64,000 bases of DNA from assembly GCF_020510585.1 (NCBI RefSeq), contig NZ_CP075190.1, forward strand, positions 2,974,001-3,038,000, in the 5' to 3' direction. The notes beneath the pieces are model-generated. The model had not been told where the DNA came from. It saw only the letters and a program-made list of their open reading frames with translations, and ran no database searches. Both the position numbers and the translations under genes were made by a program. Source of the DNA: Ferribacterium limneticum. GTDB lineage: Bacteria > Pseudomonadota > Gammaproteobacteria > Burkholderiales > Rhodocyclaceae. Each line of letters opens with the position of its first letter. The stretch's first letter is position 1. Positions 44,329 through 55,305 of this stretch are shown here, piece by piece.

Positions 44329-46806
44329 TCAGCGCTTTTTCGGCGCCGCTTTTTTGACCGGCTTGGCAGCAGCGGTCTTGCTGCGTGGTGCTGCCGATTT
44401 TTTGGCGACCGGCTTTTTGGCCGCAGGCTTGGCCTCACCCCTGACCGCCGGCTTCGCTGATTTTTTGGCAGCTGTTTTCTTGACGGCAGGCTTGGCCGCG
44501 GATTTATCCGACTTCGCCGACGCCTTGGCCAGCACCGGCGCCCTGGCCGCAACCGCCTTGGCTACGGGCCGCTGACTTACCGGCTTCACCGCCGTTTTCG
44601 GCACCGTTCTTCTCCCGGCGTACGACTTCTCGCTACCCGCCAGGACAAAATCGATCCGGTTCGACTCCAGGTCGGCCCGCACCAGCTTGACCCGCACGCG
44701 GTCGCCGAGCCGGAAACGCTCCCCGGTCCGCTCACCAAGCATCTGGTGCTTGATGTTGTCGAACTGGAAGTAATCGGCCCCCAGCTCGGAAACGTGCACC
44801 AGACCTTCGATATAAACCGTATCGAGTGCGACGAAAATACCGAAGGCAGTGACCCCGGAAATCGTCCCGTCAAACTCCTCGCCAATCCGCTCCTTCATGA
44901 AGAAGGTCTTCAGCCAGTTCTCAACATCGCGCGTCGCCTCATCAGCCCTTCGCTCGGTGCTCGAACATTGCAGGCCGATGTCGTCCCACGCCCGGTCCGG
45001 CGTATAGGTTTCACCGGCCAGCACGGCCTTGATGGCGCGATGCACGAGCAGATCGGGATAGCGGCGGATCGGCGAAGTAAAGTGGGTGTAATGCTCATAG
45101 GCCAGACCGAAGTGCCCGACATTGTCCGGGCTGTACATCGCCTGACGCAACGAACGCAGCATGACCGTCTGCAGCAACTGGAAGTCGGGGCGCTGCTTGA
45201 CCTTTTCGAGCAGGATGGCGTAATCCTTGGCGCGCGGATCGTCGCCGCCACCCAGTGCCAGCCCGAACTCACCAAGGAACGCGCGCAGGTTGGCCAGCTT
45301 TTCCTCCGACGGTGCCGCGTGGATACGGTACAGGCAGGTCTGCTTGTGCTCGGCAAGGAAATCCGAAGCACAGACGTTGGCCGCCAGCATGCACTCCTCA
45401 ATGATCCGGTGCGCATCGTTGCGCACCACCGGCACGATGTTTTCGATCTTGCCCTGCTCGTTGAACAACATCTGCGTTTCGGTCGTCTCGAAATCAATCG
45501 CCCCGCGCTGACCACGCGCCTTGTGCAAGGCGGCAAACAGCTTGTAGAGGTTCTGCACATGCGGCAGAACGCTGCGGTGCACATCGGTTTCCGGTTCTTT
45601 TTCACCGGACAGCCAGGACCAGACAAGGTTGTAGGTCAAGCGGGCATGCGACTTGAACACCGCCGGATAGAATTTGTATTTGCCGATCTTGCCAGTCGAA
45701 CTGATTTCCATGTCGCAAACCATGGCCATGCGCTCAACATCCGGATTCAGCGAACAAATGCCGTTGGACAGCTTTTCCGGCAGCATCGGAATTACGCGAC
45801 GCGGGAAATAGACCGAGTTGCCCCGCTCCACCGCCTCGCGATCAAGCGCCATGCCCGGCTTGACATAGTGCGACACGTCGGCAATCGCCACAATCAGACG
45901 CCAGCCACGGCCCTTCTTCTCGCAATACACGGCATCATCGAAATCGCGCGCTGTCTCGCCATCGATGGTGACCAGTGCGACATCGCGCAAATCGACACGC
46001 CCTTTCAAGTCAGCCTTGGTCACCTTGTCCGGCAAAGCCTTGTTTTCATCCAGCGCCGACTTGGAAAACTCGAAGGGCAGATCGTGCTTGCGCAGCGCGA
46101 TCTCGATCTCCATACCCGGGTCGGCATAATTGCCCAGTACCTCGATGATCTTGCCGATCGGCTGCGAGAATTTGCTCGGCTGCTCGATGATCTCGACCAT
46201 CACGACCTGACCGGACTGCGGCCGGTCCTTGGCCTTCGGCACGGGCGGCACCAGGATATCCTGGGAAATACGCTTGTTTTCCGGCGCCACGACAACGACG
46301 CCATGCTCGACGAAAACCCGGCCGACAATCCGCGTATTGACCCGCTCGGTCACTTCGACAATGCCGCCCTCAGGACGTCCCTTGCGGTCTGTGCCGGTAA
46401 CCCGGACCAGCGCCCGGTCGCCATGCAGCACTTTCCCCATCTGATGCTGATCGAGGAAGATATCGGCGCTGCCGTCGTCGGGAACCAAGAAGCCATAGCC
46501 ATCCGGATGTCCCTGAATGCGCCCCGGTGTCAGGCTGGCCCGCTCAGGCAGGATGTAGGCGCCCTTGCGGTTGCGCATCAACTGGCCTTCGCGCTCCATG
46601 GCCCCCAGCCGACGCTGGAACATCTCACGTTCGGTGTTGGTGATATCCAGCAGCTCAGTCAGCTCATTGAACTCAATGGGCCGACCTTCGTCAGCCAGCA
46701 CCTGCGAGACATATTCACGCGAAGGCAAAGGGAACTCGTAGCGCGCCAATTCACGCTCAAAGAAGGGATCAGCACGACGAATTTTTGATAGTTTTTTTCT
46801 TGACAT
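44329..46806 (-). CDS. rnr: Ribonuclease R
   Basis: An 825-residue 3'-5' exoribonuclease. Order: N-terminal helix-turn-helix (SREYVSQVLADEGRPIEFNELTELL), two cold-shock domains (GRIQGHPDGYGFLVPDDG), the RNB catalytic domain with DLRDVALVTIDGETARDFDDAVYCE (the Asp cluster that holds Mg) and an S1 domain (FDGTISGVTAFGIFVALDTVYIEGLVHV). The C-terminus is a long Lys/Ala-rich tail (about 100 residues), longer than in E. coli. The ATG at 46806 is chosen; an upstream extension would run into the tRNA gene. The start codon overlaps the tRNA-Leu promoter on the other strand. Confidence 0.95.
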   Translation of the reverse strand: MSRKKLSKIRRADPFFERELARYEFPLPSREYVSQVLADEGRPIEFNELTELLDITNTEREMFQRRLGAMEREGQLMRNRKGAYILPERASLTPGRIQGHPDGYGFLVPDDGSADIFLDQHQMGKVLHGDRALVRVTGTDRKGRPEGGIVEVTERVNTRIVGRVFVEHGVVVVAPENKRISQDILVPPVPKAKDRPQSGQVVMVEIIEQPSKFSQPIGKIIEVLGNYADPGMEIEIALRKHDLPFEFSKSALDENKALPDKVTKADLKGRVDLRDVALVTIDGETARDFDDAVYCEKKGRGWRLIVAIADVSHYVKPGMALDREAVERGNSVYFPRRVIPMLPEKLSNGICSLNPDVERMAMVCDMEISSTGKIGKYKFYPAVFKSHARLTYNLVWSWLSGEKEPETDVHRSVLPHVQNLYKLFAALHKARGQRGAIDFETTETQMLFNEQGKIENIVPVVRNDAHRIIEECMLAANVCASDFLAEHKQTCLYRIHAAPSEEKLANLRAFLGEFGLALGGGDDPRAKDYAILLEKVKQRPDFQLLQTVMLRSLRQAMYSPDNVGHFGLAYEHYTHFTSPIRRYPDLLVHRAIKAVLAGETYTPDRAWDDIGLQCSSTERRADEATRDVENWLKTFFMKERIGEEFDGTISGVTAFGIFVALDTVYIEGLVHVSELGADYFQFDNIKHQMLGERTGERFRLGDRVRVKLVRADLESNRIDFVLAGSEKSYAGRRTVPKTAVKPVSQRPVAKAVAARAPVLAKASAKSDKSAAKPAVKKTAAKKSAKPAVRGEAKPAAKKPVAKKSAAPRSKTAAAKPVKKAAPKKR

Positions 46807-46827
46807 CAGTTCTTCTTTCTCTATAAT
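46800..46827 (+). promoter_or_regulatory. Sigma-70 promoter of the tRNA-Leu gene, overlapping the rnr start codon
   Basis: A perfect -35 TTGACA (46800-46805) and a perfect -10 TATAAT (46822-46827) are 16 bases apart. The mature tRNA begins at 46847. The -35 element covers the start codon of rnr (46804-46806, opposite strand). Confidence 0.85.
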
Positions 46828-46846
46828 GGCGGCTCTTCGCACCTGT

Positions 46847-46931
<85 letters not shown>

Positions 46932-46944
46932 GCGATTTTGATAG

Positions 46945-46973
46945 AAGGCCTTGTTAAAACAAGGCCTTTTTTC
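46945..46973 (+). terminator. Terminator of the tRNA-Leu gene
   Basis: Stem AAGGCCTTG (46945-46953) / CAAGGCCTT (46960-46968) with a 6-base loop and a run of six T that includes the end of the stem. It lies 13 bases after the tRNA. Confidence 0.88.
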
Positions 46974-47160
46974 ATTTCTGCCGCCGGGCTTCGGTAACCG
47001 GCCAACACGGCCGACTGCCAATCGCGAACGCATTGTCTCATAGCCGGTGCTTTGCAGCACCGCCGTAACAATTGCTAACACTTGGGTACATAGGGTCGGT
47101 CATCCCCCGGCGACATGCCGCGTTACTCGGTTTATCCAAACGACAAATGCGAGTCGAACC

Positions 47161-47508
47161 ATGAAAAAGATTACCGCCCTGTTCATCGCCGCCACACTGG
47201 CCATGACCGTCACCACTTCCGCCCAGGCCGACTGGGGCCGCCACCATGGTGGACACGGACATGGTCATGGTTACCGCTCCGGACCCGGCTGGATTGGCCC
47301 GGCTACCGTGCTGGCCATCACTGGACTAGCCATAGGCGCCGCCGTAGCATCCCAGAACAGCTATGCCCCGGCTCCAGTTTATAGCGCCCCGCCCCGCCCG
47401 ATGCCAAGAGCCGACTACGGCACCTGGTACTACTGCGGTTCGTCAGGCCAGTACTATCCGTACACCAATGCCTGCCCGGAAGGCTGGCAGGCTGTACCAG
47501 CTCAATAA
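47161..47508 (+). CDS. Small exported protein with His/Gly-rich segment
   Basis: A 115-residue protein with a signal peptide (ALFIAATLAMTVTTSAQA|DW), a His/Gly-rich stretch (RHHGGHGHGHGYRSG), a hydrophobic Gly/Ala segment (VLAITGLAIGAAVA) and a C-terminal motif WYYCGSSGQYYPYTNACPEGWQAVP seen in many small exported proteins of Gram-negative bacteria. The two cysteines probably form a disulfide. The His-rich part may bind metal. Function unknown. Confidence 0.78.
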   Translation: MKKITALFIAATLAMTVTTSAQADWGRHHGGHGHGHGYRSGPGWIGPATVLAITGLAIGAAVASQNSYAPAPVYSAPPRPMPRADYGTWYYCGSSGQYYPYTNACPEGWQAVPAQ

Positions 47509-47516
47509 AAAATAAA

Positions 47517-47537
47517 AACGGGCCGAAAAGGCCCGTT
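47517..47537 (-). terminator. Terminator downstream of purA
   Basis: Stem AACGGGCC / GGCCCGTT with a 5-base loop. On the minus strand it is followed by a T-rich run (complement of AATAAAAA), so it ends the operon that finishes with purA; it may also end the convergent small gene. Confidence 0.75.
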
Positions 47538-47560
47538 GACCGCAGCAATCCGGCTTTCGA

Positions 47561-48871
47561 TCAGTTATTGAACGGGTGCTGCTTGAGAATGGTTTCATCG
47601 CGCTCCGGACCGGTCGACACGATGGCGATCGGCACTTCGCACAAAACTTCCAGGCGATTAAGGTAGGCACGCGCTTCGGCGGGCAGATCCTCCCAGCGCT
47701 TGACACCGAACGTAGTCGCACTCCACCCCGGCATCGTTTCGTAGATCGGCTCGCAACGGGCCACCTCATCGGCACCGATAGGGAGCAGGTCAATGACCTT
47801 ACCATCGAGCCTGTAGCCGGTACAGATACTCAGTTCCTTGAGGCCATCGAGCACATCCAGTTTCGTGATGCACAGCCCTGTCAGACCGTTGATACGACCC
47901 GAACGACGCAGGGCTGCGGCATCGAACCAACCACAACGACGCTTGCGGCCTGTAACAGTGCCAAACTCACGGCCAACCTGCGACATCTGGTAACCCGGCA
48001 CGCCTTCAGTCTCGATATCCAGCTCACTGGGGAAGGGACCACCACCGACGCGGGTACAGTAAGCTTTGGTAATGCCCAGCACGTAATGCAGCATGCCCGG
48101 GCCAATGCCCGAACCGGCAGCAGCCTGGCCGGCAACACAGTTCGACGAGGTAACAAATGGGTAGGTACCATGATCAATGTCGAGCAAGGTACCCTGCGCG
48201 CCTTCGAACAGGAGGTTAGAACCGGCCTTGTTGGCAGCGTAAAGGGCTGCAGAAACGTCGGTCACCATTGGCCGAATCTGCTCGGCATCGGCCATTGCCT
48301 GATCGTAAACCATCTGAAAATCGACCGCTGGCGCCTTGAAATACTGGGTCAGCACGAAGTTGTGATACTCCAGCACTTCCTTCAGTTTCTCGGCAAAACG
48401 TTCAGGATGGAACAGGTCATAGACGCGCAGACCACGGCGAGAAACCTTGTCCTCATAGGTCGGACCAATACCCTTGCCGGTCGTGCCAATTTTCTTGTCA
48501 TCCGACTTGGCGCCTTCGCGCGCCTGGTCAATGGCTGAGTGGTAGGGCAGAATCAGCGGACATCCCGGGCTGATTTTCAGGCGCGAACGAACGTCAATGC
48601 CGCCCTTTTCCAGTTCGGCGATTTCCGACAGCAGATGATGAATATCCAGCACGACGCCATTGCCGATATAGCATTCGACACCATCACGCACGATGCCCGA
48701 AGGCACCAGATTCAACTTGTAAACCTGTTCGCCGACGACCAGCGTGTGGCCGGCATTGTGACCGCCCTGAAAACGAACGACACCCTTGGCGTGATCGGTC
48801 AGCCAGTCGACGATCTTGCCCTTACCCTCATCGCCCCACTGCGTACCCACCACGATGACATTTTTTGCCAT
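47561..48871 (-). CDS. purA: Adenylosuccinate synthetase
   Basis: A 436-residue enzyme that joins IMP and aspartate with GTP in AMP synthesis. The N-terminal [18 protein letters not shown] is the GTP-binding loop, and [25 protein letters not shown] and [13 protein letters not shown] are family signatures. It starts three bases after hisZ, the usual betaproteobacterial arrangement. Confidence 0.97.
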   Translation of the reverse strand: MAKNVIVVGTQWGDEGKGKIVDWLTDHAKGVVRFQGGHNAGHTLVVGEQVYKLNLVPSGIVRDGVECYIGNGVVLDIHHLLSEIAELEKGGIDVRSRLKISPGCPLILPYHSAIDQAREGAKSDDKKIGTTGKGIGPTYEDKVSRRGLRVYDLFHPERFAEKLKEVLEYHNFVLTQYFKAPAVDFQMVYDQAMADAEQIRPMVTDVSAALYAANKAGSNLLFEGAQGTLLDIDHGTYPFVTSSNCVAGQAAAGSGIGPGMLHYVLGITKAYCTRVGGGPFPSELDIETEGVPGYQMSQVGREFGTVTGRKRRCGWFDAAALRRSGRINGLTGLCITKLDVLDGLKELSICTGYRLDGKVIDLLPIGADEVARCEPIYETMPGWSATTFGVKRWEDLPAEARAYLNRLEVLCEVPIAIVSTGPERDETILKQHPFNN

Positions 48872-48874
48872 TTT

Positions 48875-50029
48875 TTAGTCCTCTTGTATTGCTTCAATAA
48901 TCCAGTGTTCGCCAACCAGCGCCAGTTTTCGGTCACAGACCGGGCCTTCGCAGGCAGTTTCGCCTGGCAGCAACTGAACAACAATTTCGCCCTGTTCGCG
49001 CAGCGCGGCGATATGGGCAGCGAGGCGAGCATCGTGCCCGGCATGCGGCGCCAGAATTGCGCCGGATAATTTGCCAGCAGGTGCCAAGCGCGCCACTTCG
49101 CGCAAATCCATTGAAAAGCCAGTGGCCGGACGAGCCCGACCGAAGGCCTTGCCAGCTCCGTCGTAACGACCGCCCATCGCAATAGCCGCCGGGTAACCCG
49201 GACAGTACGCGGCGAAGACCACACCATTGTGATAGTGATAGCCGCGGAGGTCAGATAGGTCGATCGAAAAAGGCAGTTCAGGAGCAGCGGCCAGCACATG
49301 GCGCAGACCGTCCAAGGCAGCCGAAATCGTCGGCAATGCAGGCAACTCTAGCGCGGCCCTTTCCAGAACATCGGCACCACCGTACAGTAGCGGCAAACGC
49401 AGCAGTGCTTCGCGATAGGGTGACGGAACATCGACACATGCCTCTTCCAGACCCGGTACGTCTTTGGCCTGCAGAAGGCTCAGGACGGCATCTTCTGCTT
49501 CCTGCGACAACCCGGCGGCCTCAGCCAGCGACTGGAAAATTCCGACGTGACCAAGATCAATGCGACTGACAGGAAGTTTTACCCGCTCAAAAGCGCCGGC
49601 CATCAGGCGAATGACATCAAGGTCAGCCTCGATACCCGCGTAACCGTAGAGTTCAGCGCCAATCTGAAGCGGCTCACGACCAGCTGAAATCGTTGCTGGC
49701 AATGTATGCAGTACGCTGCCGCAATAGCACAAACGGGTAACGCCTTGATGGTTGAGAAGATGAGCATCGATGCGTGCTGCCTGCGGCGTTATGTCGGCGC
49801 GAACGCCCATGGTCCGACCAGAAAGCTGATCGACCAGCTTGAAAGTACGCAGTTTCAAATCCTGACCGGCACCAGTCAGCAACGATTCCAGATATTCCAG
49901 CATCGGCGGCATGACCAGTTCGTAGCCACGGCCGCGAAAATGGTCAAGAACAGTTCGGCGCAGATTTTCGATGCGCGACGCTTCTGCAGGCAGGGCATCG
50001 GCAAGGTATTCAGGTAACAGCCAATTCAT
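48875..50029 (-). CDS. hisZ: ATP phosphoribosyltransferase regulatory subunit HisZ
   Basis: A 384-residue HisRS-like protein without aminoacylation function. It activates and confers histidine feedback on short-form HisG. Class II synthetase-like motifs are visible ([72 protein letters not shown]). It overlaps the DUF2065 gene by four bases. The catalytic HisG is not in the window. Confidence 0.93.
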   Translation of the reverse strand: MNWLLPEYLADALPAEASRIENLRRTVLDHFRGRGYELVMPPMLEYLESLLTGAGQDLKLRTFKLVDQLSGRTMGVRADITPQAARIDAHLLNHQGVTRLCYCGSVLHTLPATISAGREPLQIGAELYGYAGIEADLDVIRLMAGAFERVKLPVSRIDLGHVGIFQSLAEAAGLSQEAEDAVLSLLQAKDVPGLEEACVDVPSPYREALLRLPLLYGGADVLERAALELPALPTISAALDGLRHVLAAAPELPFSIDLSDLRGYHYHNGVVFAAYCPGYPAAIAMGGRYDGAGKAFGRARPATGFSMDLREVARLAPAGKLSGAILAPHAGHDARLAAHIAALREQGEIVVQLLPGETACEGPVCDRKLALVGEHWIIEAIQED

Positions 50030-50211
50030 GAGAAAACAATCAGTAGGATCAGGCCAATCAGCATCGATGTCAGGCCAACGAAGCGAATTTGCCCATCCGA
50101 AAATTGAACAAGGCGACGGAAGGTTTCACGCCAGGCCGCCGGGGCAATAAAGGGCATGAGGCCTTCGAGCACCAACATCAGCGCGAAGGCCATCAGCAGG
50201 GTCGAAGTCAT
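50026..50211 (-). CDS. DUF2065 membrane protein
   Basis: A 61-residue protein with two transmembrane segments ([20 protein letters not shown] and [18 protein letters not shown]). DUF2065 proteins typically sit between hflC and hisZ/purA. Its function is unknown. It overlaps hflC by four bases and hisZ by four bases. Confidence 0.85.
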   Translation of the reverse strand: MTSTLLMAFALMLVLEGLMPFIAPAAWRETFRRLVQFSDGQIRFVGLTSMLIGLILLIVFS

Positions 50212-51095
50212 TTGCCTTTGTCAGCCCCACGTCCGCCACTCTTCATGTATTTGAAGAAGTCCGAACTGGGTTCAATAACCAGCAAATCGCTCTTGTTCTT
50301 GAAGCTGCCGCGATACGCCTCGAGACTACGATAAAAAGCATAGAACTCGGGGTTCTGGCCAAATGCCTGAGCATAGGTATTGGTCGCCTTTGCATCGCCC
50401 TCGCCCTTTATCTTCTGGGCGTCGCGATAGGCTTCGGCAACGATAATCTCACGCTGACGATCAGCATCGGCGCGGATTTTTTCGGCCTCGGCAGAGCCTT
50501 CCGAACGCAATTCATTGGCCACGCGTTTACGCTCTGCTTCCATACGACGATAAACAGCTTCACTGACCTCTGTCGGCAATTCCACGCGTTTTACCCGAAC
50601 GTCAACGATCTGCACACCGATCTTGCGCGCATCGGTGTCCGCTTTTTCACGCATCTGGTTCATGATCTTGTCGCGCTCACCGGAAACCACATCATGCACA
50701 GTACGTTTGCCGAATTCCTCGCGTAAACCGGCATTGACTGTCTGATTCAGACGGGTCTTTGCCCGCGATTCGTCGCCGCCCACCGAGATGTAATATAGCT
50801 GTGGATCGACAATGCGCCACTTGATGTAGGAATCGACCAGCACGTTCTTCTTTTCGGAGGTGATGAAACGCTCCGGCTCGGCGTTATCCAGCGTGATGAT
50901 CCGCTTCTCGAAATAACGGACGTTCTGAACCATAGGGATCTTGAAATAGAGCCCCGGCTCACTGATCGCCCGCTTGACCTCACCCAACTGAAAAACCACG
51001 GCGTACTGGCGCTGGTCGACGGTAAAAATCGACATGGCCATGACTACCAGCACTGTGGCGAAAACAGCACCCAACAAATTGATACGCGGACTCAT
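50208..51095 (-). CDS. hflC: HflC, SPFH-domain modulator of FtsH
   Basis: A 295-residue membrane protein with one N-terminal membrane anchor (LLGAVFATVLVVMAMSIFTV) and a prohibitin/SPFH domain (YAVVFQLGEVKRAISEPGLYFKIP), then a coiled-coil helix (AEKIRADADRQREIIVAEAYRDAQKIKGEGDAKA). With HflK it forms a periplasmic-facing complex around FtsH. It starts at the last base of the hflK gene. Confidence 0.95.
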   Translation of the reverse strand: MSPRINLLGAVFATVLVVMAMSIFTVDQRQYAVVFQLGEVKRAISEPGLYFKIPMVQNVRYFEKRIITLDNAEPERFITSEKKNVLVDSYIKWRIVDPQLYYISVGGDESRAKTRLNQTVNAGLREEFGKRTVHDVVSGERDKIMNQMREKADTDARKIGVQIVDVRVKRVELPTEVSEAVYRRMEAERKRVANELRSEGSAEAEKIRADADRQREIIVAEAYRDAQKIKGEGDAKATNTYAQAFGQNPEFYAFYRSLEAYRGSFKNKSDLLVIEPSSDFFKYMKSGGRGADKGK

Positions 51096-52405
51096 TAACG
51101 TCCCTCCCGATCACGCGAACGCAGCGAACCATCGCGCGAACTTGAAGAATACGAACCACCACCAACCTTCGGGGCCCCCTCAAGTTGTGGCGGGGCATCG
51201 TTGGACAACGGCGCTGTCGGCTTGGCTGTCGATGGCGCTACCGAAGCCTCGGGTGCAGCCTGCGCCGCAGTTGTCGCGCTGGCCGCCTGCATCAGCTTGT
51301 CAAGCGGCAGATAAAGTAGATTGCCCTGGCCCTTGGTGTCGACCATCACCTTGCTGGTATTGGCGTAAATTTGCTGCATGGTTTCCAGATACATGCGTTG
51401 ACGCGTCACCTCTGGTGCCTTGGCATACTCGGTCAGCACCTGCTTGAAGCGCGACGCATCACCCTCGGCCGAGGAAATGACGCGCTGCTTGTAACCATTG
51501 GCCTCTTCGAGCAGCCGCGCTGCCGTACCCTTAGCCTTCGGAATCACGTCGTTGGCGTAGGCTTGGCCTTCATTTTTTTGGCGCTCCCGATCCTGTCCTG
51601 CCTTCACTGCATCATCGAAAGCAGCCTGTACCTGCTCAGGTGGCTGTGCATTCTGCATGGTCACCTTGGAAATCATGATGCCACTCTGGTAGCGGTCAAG
51701 GATATCCTGCATCAGCTTCGCAGCTTGGGTAGCAATCTGCTCGCGACCTTCGTAGAGCACAAAGTCCATCTTGCTCTTGCCGACAATTTCGCGAACTGCC
51801 GTTTCTGCAGCACCCATTACCGCTTCATCGGTCGAACGGTTATTGAACAGGTATTCAACCGGATCTTTAAGAATGTACTGAACAGCAAACTGGATATTTA
51901 CGATGTTCTCGTCATCGGTCAGCATCAGCGCTTCTTTAAGCACCTTGTTACGCTCGCTCCCGCGGTAGCCAATTTCGATGGTGCGCACGCCGGTAAGATT
52001 GACCAGTTCGTGCGACTGGATCGGATACGGCAGGCGCCAGCGCAAACCAGGATCAGTCGCTTCCTTGAAACTGCCGAACTGAAGCACAAGGCCACGCTGC
52101 GAAGCATCCACAATGTAGAAACCAGATGCCAGCCAAACGATAGCCACCAATCCGACAAGCAAACCGACTCCACCACCGATGAATTTCGGATTGAAATCGA
52201 TATTCGGCATGCGGGGGCCATCGCCACCGCCATTGCCGCCACCACCGCCTTTTTTGCCGAACATGCCGGTTAGTTTGCGATTAAAGTCGCGCCACAGATC
52301 TTCAAGATCAGGCGGGCCATCGTTGGGTCGGCGAGGGCCACTACCGTTGGGTTTATCACCATCACTGCCACCGCGGTTGCCCCACTGAGGGTCATTGAGC
52401 GACAT
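51095..52405 (-). CDS. hflK: HflK, SPFH-domain partner of HflC
   Basis: A 436-residue protein: Gly/Asn-rich cytoplasmic N-terminus (WGNRGGSDGDKPNGSG, GGGGGNGGG), one membrane segment (FIGGGVGLLVGLVAIVWLASGFYIV), an SPFH domain (GLVLQFGSFKEATDPGLRWRLPYPI) and a C-terminal coiled coil, ending in an Ala/Pro-rich tail. The ATG at 52405 (MSLNDPQWG) is chosen; the open frame to 52600 would extend into hflX. Confidence 0.94.
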   Translation of the reverse strand: MSLNDPQWGNRGGSDGDKPNGSGPRRPNDGPPDLEDLWRDFNRKLTGMFGKKGGGGGNGGGDGPRMPNIDFNPKFIGGGVGLLVGLVAIVWLASGFYIVDASQRGLVLQFGSFKEATDPGLRWRLPYPIQSHELVNLTGVRTIEIGYRGSERNKVLKEALMLTDDENIVNIQFAVQYILKDPVEYLFNNRSTDEAVMGAAETAVREIVGKSKMDFVLYEGREQIATQAAKLMQDILDRYQSGIMISKVTMQNAQPPEQVQAAFDDAVKAGQDRERQKNEGQAYANDVIPKAKGTAARLLEEANGYKQRVISSAEGDASRFKQVLTEYAKAPEVTRQRMYLETMQQIYANTSKVMVDTKGQGNLLYLPLDKLMQAASATTAAQAAPEASVAPSTAKPTAPLSNDAPPQLEGAPKVGGGSYSSSSRDGSLRSRDREGR

Positions 52406-52442
52406 AAAAATACCTAGGGTCGGAATCATGGGTGTCGGGAAT

Positions 52443-53597
52443 TCAGTAATTGTAATCGTGTTGTGCTTCATGTTCAGCTTCAGCAATCGCCTTCTGACGG
52501 GCTTCAGCCTTCGCTCGGGCATATTCGGCCAAGGACTCACGCAGCAAATCCACGCCTTCTCCAGTACGCGCACTAACTCGAACGCGCGCGATATTATCAT
52601 ACTCGCCCCGCTCGACGCCTGGCATGGATTCGGTCATGTCTATCTTGTTCCAGACAATCAATTGCCTGACACGGTCAGCGCCAATTTCCCTGAGCACCTT
52701 GTTAACTTCATCGATCTGCTCGTCGCGAGCGTGACTCGCACTATCCACCACGTGCAACAGCAAATCCGCATGGGTTGCCACTTCCAGGGTTGCATGGAAA
52801 GCATCGACCAAAGAATGAGGCAGGTCACGAATAAAGCCAACAGTATCGGAAATCACTATATTTCCGGCCCCTTCGATCCACAGTTTGCGCGAAGTTGTGT
52901 CGAGCGTAGCAAATAACTGATCGGCAGCAAAAACGCCGGCGTGGGTAAGCGCATTGAATAAGGTGGATTTTCCTGCGTTGGTGTAGCCCACCAGCGAAAC
53001 ATTCAGGACATCACCGCGCATCCGTGCTTTACGCTGAACGCCTCGCTGCCTTGAGAGCCTTCCAAGCCTGTCCTTCAATAACTTGACGCGGTTGCCAAGC
53101 AAGCGGCGGTCCGTCTCCAGTTGCTTTTCGCCCGGGCCACGCATACCAATACCTCCACGCTGCCGTTCGAGGTGAGTCCAGCCACGCACCAAGCGTGTCG
53201 ACAGGTGTTCAAGCTGAGCCAGTTCGACTTGCAGCTTGCCCTCAGCACTGGTAGCACGCAAAGCAAATATATCGAGTATCAGACTGGTTCTGTCGATCAC
53301 TCGGCACTTTAACTCTCTCTCAAGATTGCGCTCCTGCGCGGGGGAAAGCTCGTGATTAAAAATCACCAGATCCGCTTCACCTGCCGCAACCATCGCACCG
53401 ATTTCGTCAACCTTGCCTTTCCCGGCAAACGTCTTGGGATCAGGACTCTGGCGCTTGCCAAAAACCTCAGAAATGACCGCGCCACCCGCCGACTCAGCCA
53501 GCAAGCGGACCTCTTCCAGTTGATCATCGAGATCGGACTGGCCAAAATCAAGTTGAACGATCACCGCACGTTCACCGGCGGCGGGTCGTTCAATCAT
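52443..53597 (-). CDS. hflX: GTPase HflX
   Basis: A 384-residue ribosome-associated GTPase. The N-terminal domain has NHELSPAQERNLERELKCRVIDRTSLILDIFALRA and GPGEKQLETDRR. The G domain shows G1 VGYTNAGKSTLFNAL, G3 DTVGFI and G4 NKID. HflX splits stalled ribosomes during heat or antibiotic stress. The start MIERPAAGE (53597) has GGAA upstream; MVGLRFF at 53633 is an alternative. Confidence 0.94.
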   Translation of the reverse strand: MIERPAAGERAVIVQLDFGQSDLDDQLEEVRLLAESAGGAVISEVFGKRQSPDPKTFAGKGKVDEIGAMVAAGEADLVIFNHELSPAQERNLERELKCRVIDRTSLILDIFALRATSAEGKLQVELAQLEHLSTRLVRGWTHLERQRGGIGMRGPGEKQLETDRRLLGNRVKLLKDRLGRLSRQRGVQRKARMRGDVLNVSLVGYTNAGKSTLFNALTHAGVFAADQLFATLDTTSRKLWIEGAGNIVISDTVGFIRDLPHSLVDAFHATLEVATHADLLLHVVDSASHARDEQIDEVNKVLREIGADRVRQLIVWNKIDMTESMPGVERGEYDNIARVRVSARTGEGVDLLRESLAEYARAKAEARQKAIAEAEHEAQHDYNY

Positions 53598-53660
53598 GGG
53601 CGTTTCCAGAAAGAAGAAGCGCAAACCCACCATAACGGCGGGTCGCTGGACAGGATTCGA

Positions 53661-53897
53661 TTATTCCGCAGCCTGTTCCTGCTGGAGGTTGACCGGACGC
53701 GCCGGAACCACCGTTGAGATGGCATGTTTATATACCATCTGCGTAACCGTGTTCTTGAGCAGCACAACGTACTGATCAAATGATTCAACCTGGCCCTGCA
53801 GTTTGATCCCATTCACCAGGTAAATTGAGACGGGAACATGCTCGCGACGGAGAGCGTTGAGGAAGGGGTCTTGTAAAAGTTGCCCTTTGTTACTCAT
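53661..53897 (-). CDS. hfq: RNA chaperone Hfq
   Basis: A 78-residue Sm-like protein. Sm1 ([36 protein letters not shown]) and Sm2 with the YKHAIST motif that contacts U-rich RNA are intact. The C-terminus is short (NLQQEQAAE). It heads the hfq-hflX-hflK-hflC cluster and mediates small-RNA regulation. Confidence 0.97.
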   Translation of the reverse strand: MSNKGQLLQDPFLNALRREHVPVSIYLVNGIKLQGQVESFDQYVVLLKNTVTQMVYKHAISTVVPARPVNLQQEQAAE

Positions 53898-53973
53898 GGT
53901 GTGGACTCCATGTAATTGTTATGAGGGCCCTAATGTACCCAAATTTATAAAGTGCTGCCAAAGATTTTGTAGA

Positions 53974-55305
53974 TTATTTCTTGTCTTTGTCGGCAAACGG
54001 ATTTTTTGCGCTTACGCACTGGATGCGCAACGGCGTTCCCTGCAATTTGAACGCTTCACGGAAAGTATGTTCAAGGAAACGTCGATAACTATCCGTGATC
54101 TTGTCGACCGCATTGCCGTGAATGACGATGATCGGCGGATTCGAGCCCCCTTGATGGGCATAGCGCGGCTTGGGCCGGAATAGCCCATGCTTGGCCGGCG
54201 CCTGCTTGGCGACCGCATCGATCAGTACACGAGTCAGACGCGGGGTGGTCATTTTGGCCATCGCTGCGGCATATGCTGAGTCAACCGAGCGGAAGAGCGA
54301 TTCCAGACCGATATTGTCGCGCGCTGAAATGAAATGGAACTTGGCAAAACTGAGGAATTGCAACTTGCGTTGCAGGATCAGGCGAGTCTGTTCACGAACG
54401 TAGGAATCGAGACCATCCCATTTATTGACTGCAACGACCAGCGCTTTGCCGGATTGGACAATGAAGTCGGCGATATGCGCGTCCTGGTCGGACACGTCGG
54501 CCTGTGCGTCGACCATCAGGATGACCACATTGGCGTCCTCGATGGCTTGCAGCGTCTTGACCACCGAGAACTTTTCGATCGATTCGAAAACCTTGCCACG
54601 CTTGCGCATCCCTGCCGTATCGATTAGCACGTATTTTCGGCCGCTTCGCTCGAAATCAATCTCAATCGAGTCGCGTGTCGTTCCCGGGGCATCGAAGGCG
54701 ATAACCCGCTCTTCACCGAGCAAGGTATTGATCAGGGTCGACTTGCCAACATTCGGGCGACCGACGATGGCAACGCGAATGGCGTCAGAATGCCATTCGT
54801 CATCTTCGGGCTCGGGGAAGCCTTCGAGCGCCAGCTCAACCAGACCACGGACACCTTCGCCATGGGCTGACGAGATGGCATTGGGCTCACCGAGGCCGAG
54901 TTCATGGAACTCTGCCTCGACCATGCCGGAATTCATGCCTTCGGCCTTGTTGACGGCAACAATAACAGGACAGTCGACGCGGCGTAGTTTGTTGGCGATT
55001 TCCTTATCGTGCGGAGTCAGACCTGCACGACCATCGACCACGAAGATGATGGCGTCGGCTTCGGCAATCGCCTGTTCCGTCTGGCGAGCCATCTCGTGCA
55101 GGATGCCTTCCTTGATCAGCGGCTCAAAACCGCCAGTATCGACCACCAGGTGCGGCTTTTTGCCCAATTTTCCATGGCCGTAGTGACGGTCGCGGGTCAG
55201 ACCCGGCAGGTCGGCAACGATGGCGTCACGCGACTTGGTCAGGCGGTTGAATAGCGTGGATTTACCGACATTGGGTCGGCCAACCAGAACAAGCGTAGGT
55301 TTCAT
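53974..55305 (-). CDS. der: Ribosome biogenesis GTPase Der (EngA)
   Basis: A 443-residue protein with two tandem GTPase domains: G1 [12 protein letters not shown] at residues 8-19 and [12 protein letters not shown] near 187-198, with NKAE/NKWD G4 motifs, and a C-terminal KH-like domain. It is needed for 50S maturation. It overlaps bamB by four bases. Confidence 0.97.
   Translation of the reverse strand: MKPTLVLVGRPNVGKSTLFNRLTKSRDAIVADLPGLTRDRHYGHGKLGKKPHLVVDTGGFEPLIKEGILHEMARQTEQAIAEADAIIFVVDGRAGLTPHDKEIANKLRRVDCPVIVAVNKAEGMNSGMVEAEFHELGLGEPNAISSAHGEGVRGLVELALEGFPEPEDDEWHSDAIRVAIVGRPNVGKSTLINTLLGEERVIAFDAPGTTRDSIEIDFERSGRKYVLIDTAGMRKRGKVFESIEKFSVVKTLQAIEDANVVILMVDAQADVSDQDAHIADFIVQSGKALVVAVNKWDGLDSYVREQTRLILQRKLQFLSFAKFHFISARDNIGLESLFRSVDSAYAAAMAKMTTPRLTRVLIDAVAKQAPAKHGLFRPKPRYAHQGGSNPPIIVIHGNAVDKITDSYRRFLEHTFREAFKLQGTPLRIQCVSAKNPFADKDKK

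Noticed and set aside
44746..46788. A 680-codon open frame on the plus strand
   Set aside because: It is antisense to rnr, which is unambiguous; no recognisable domain.
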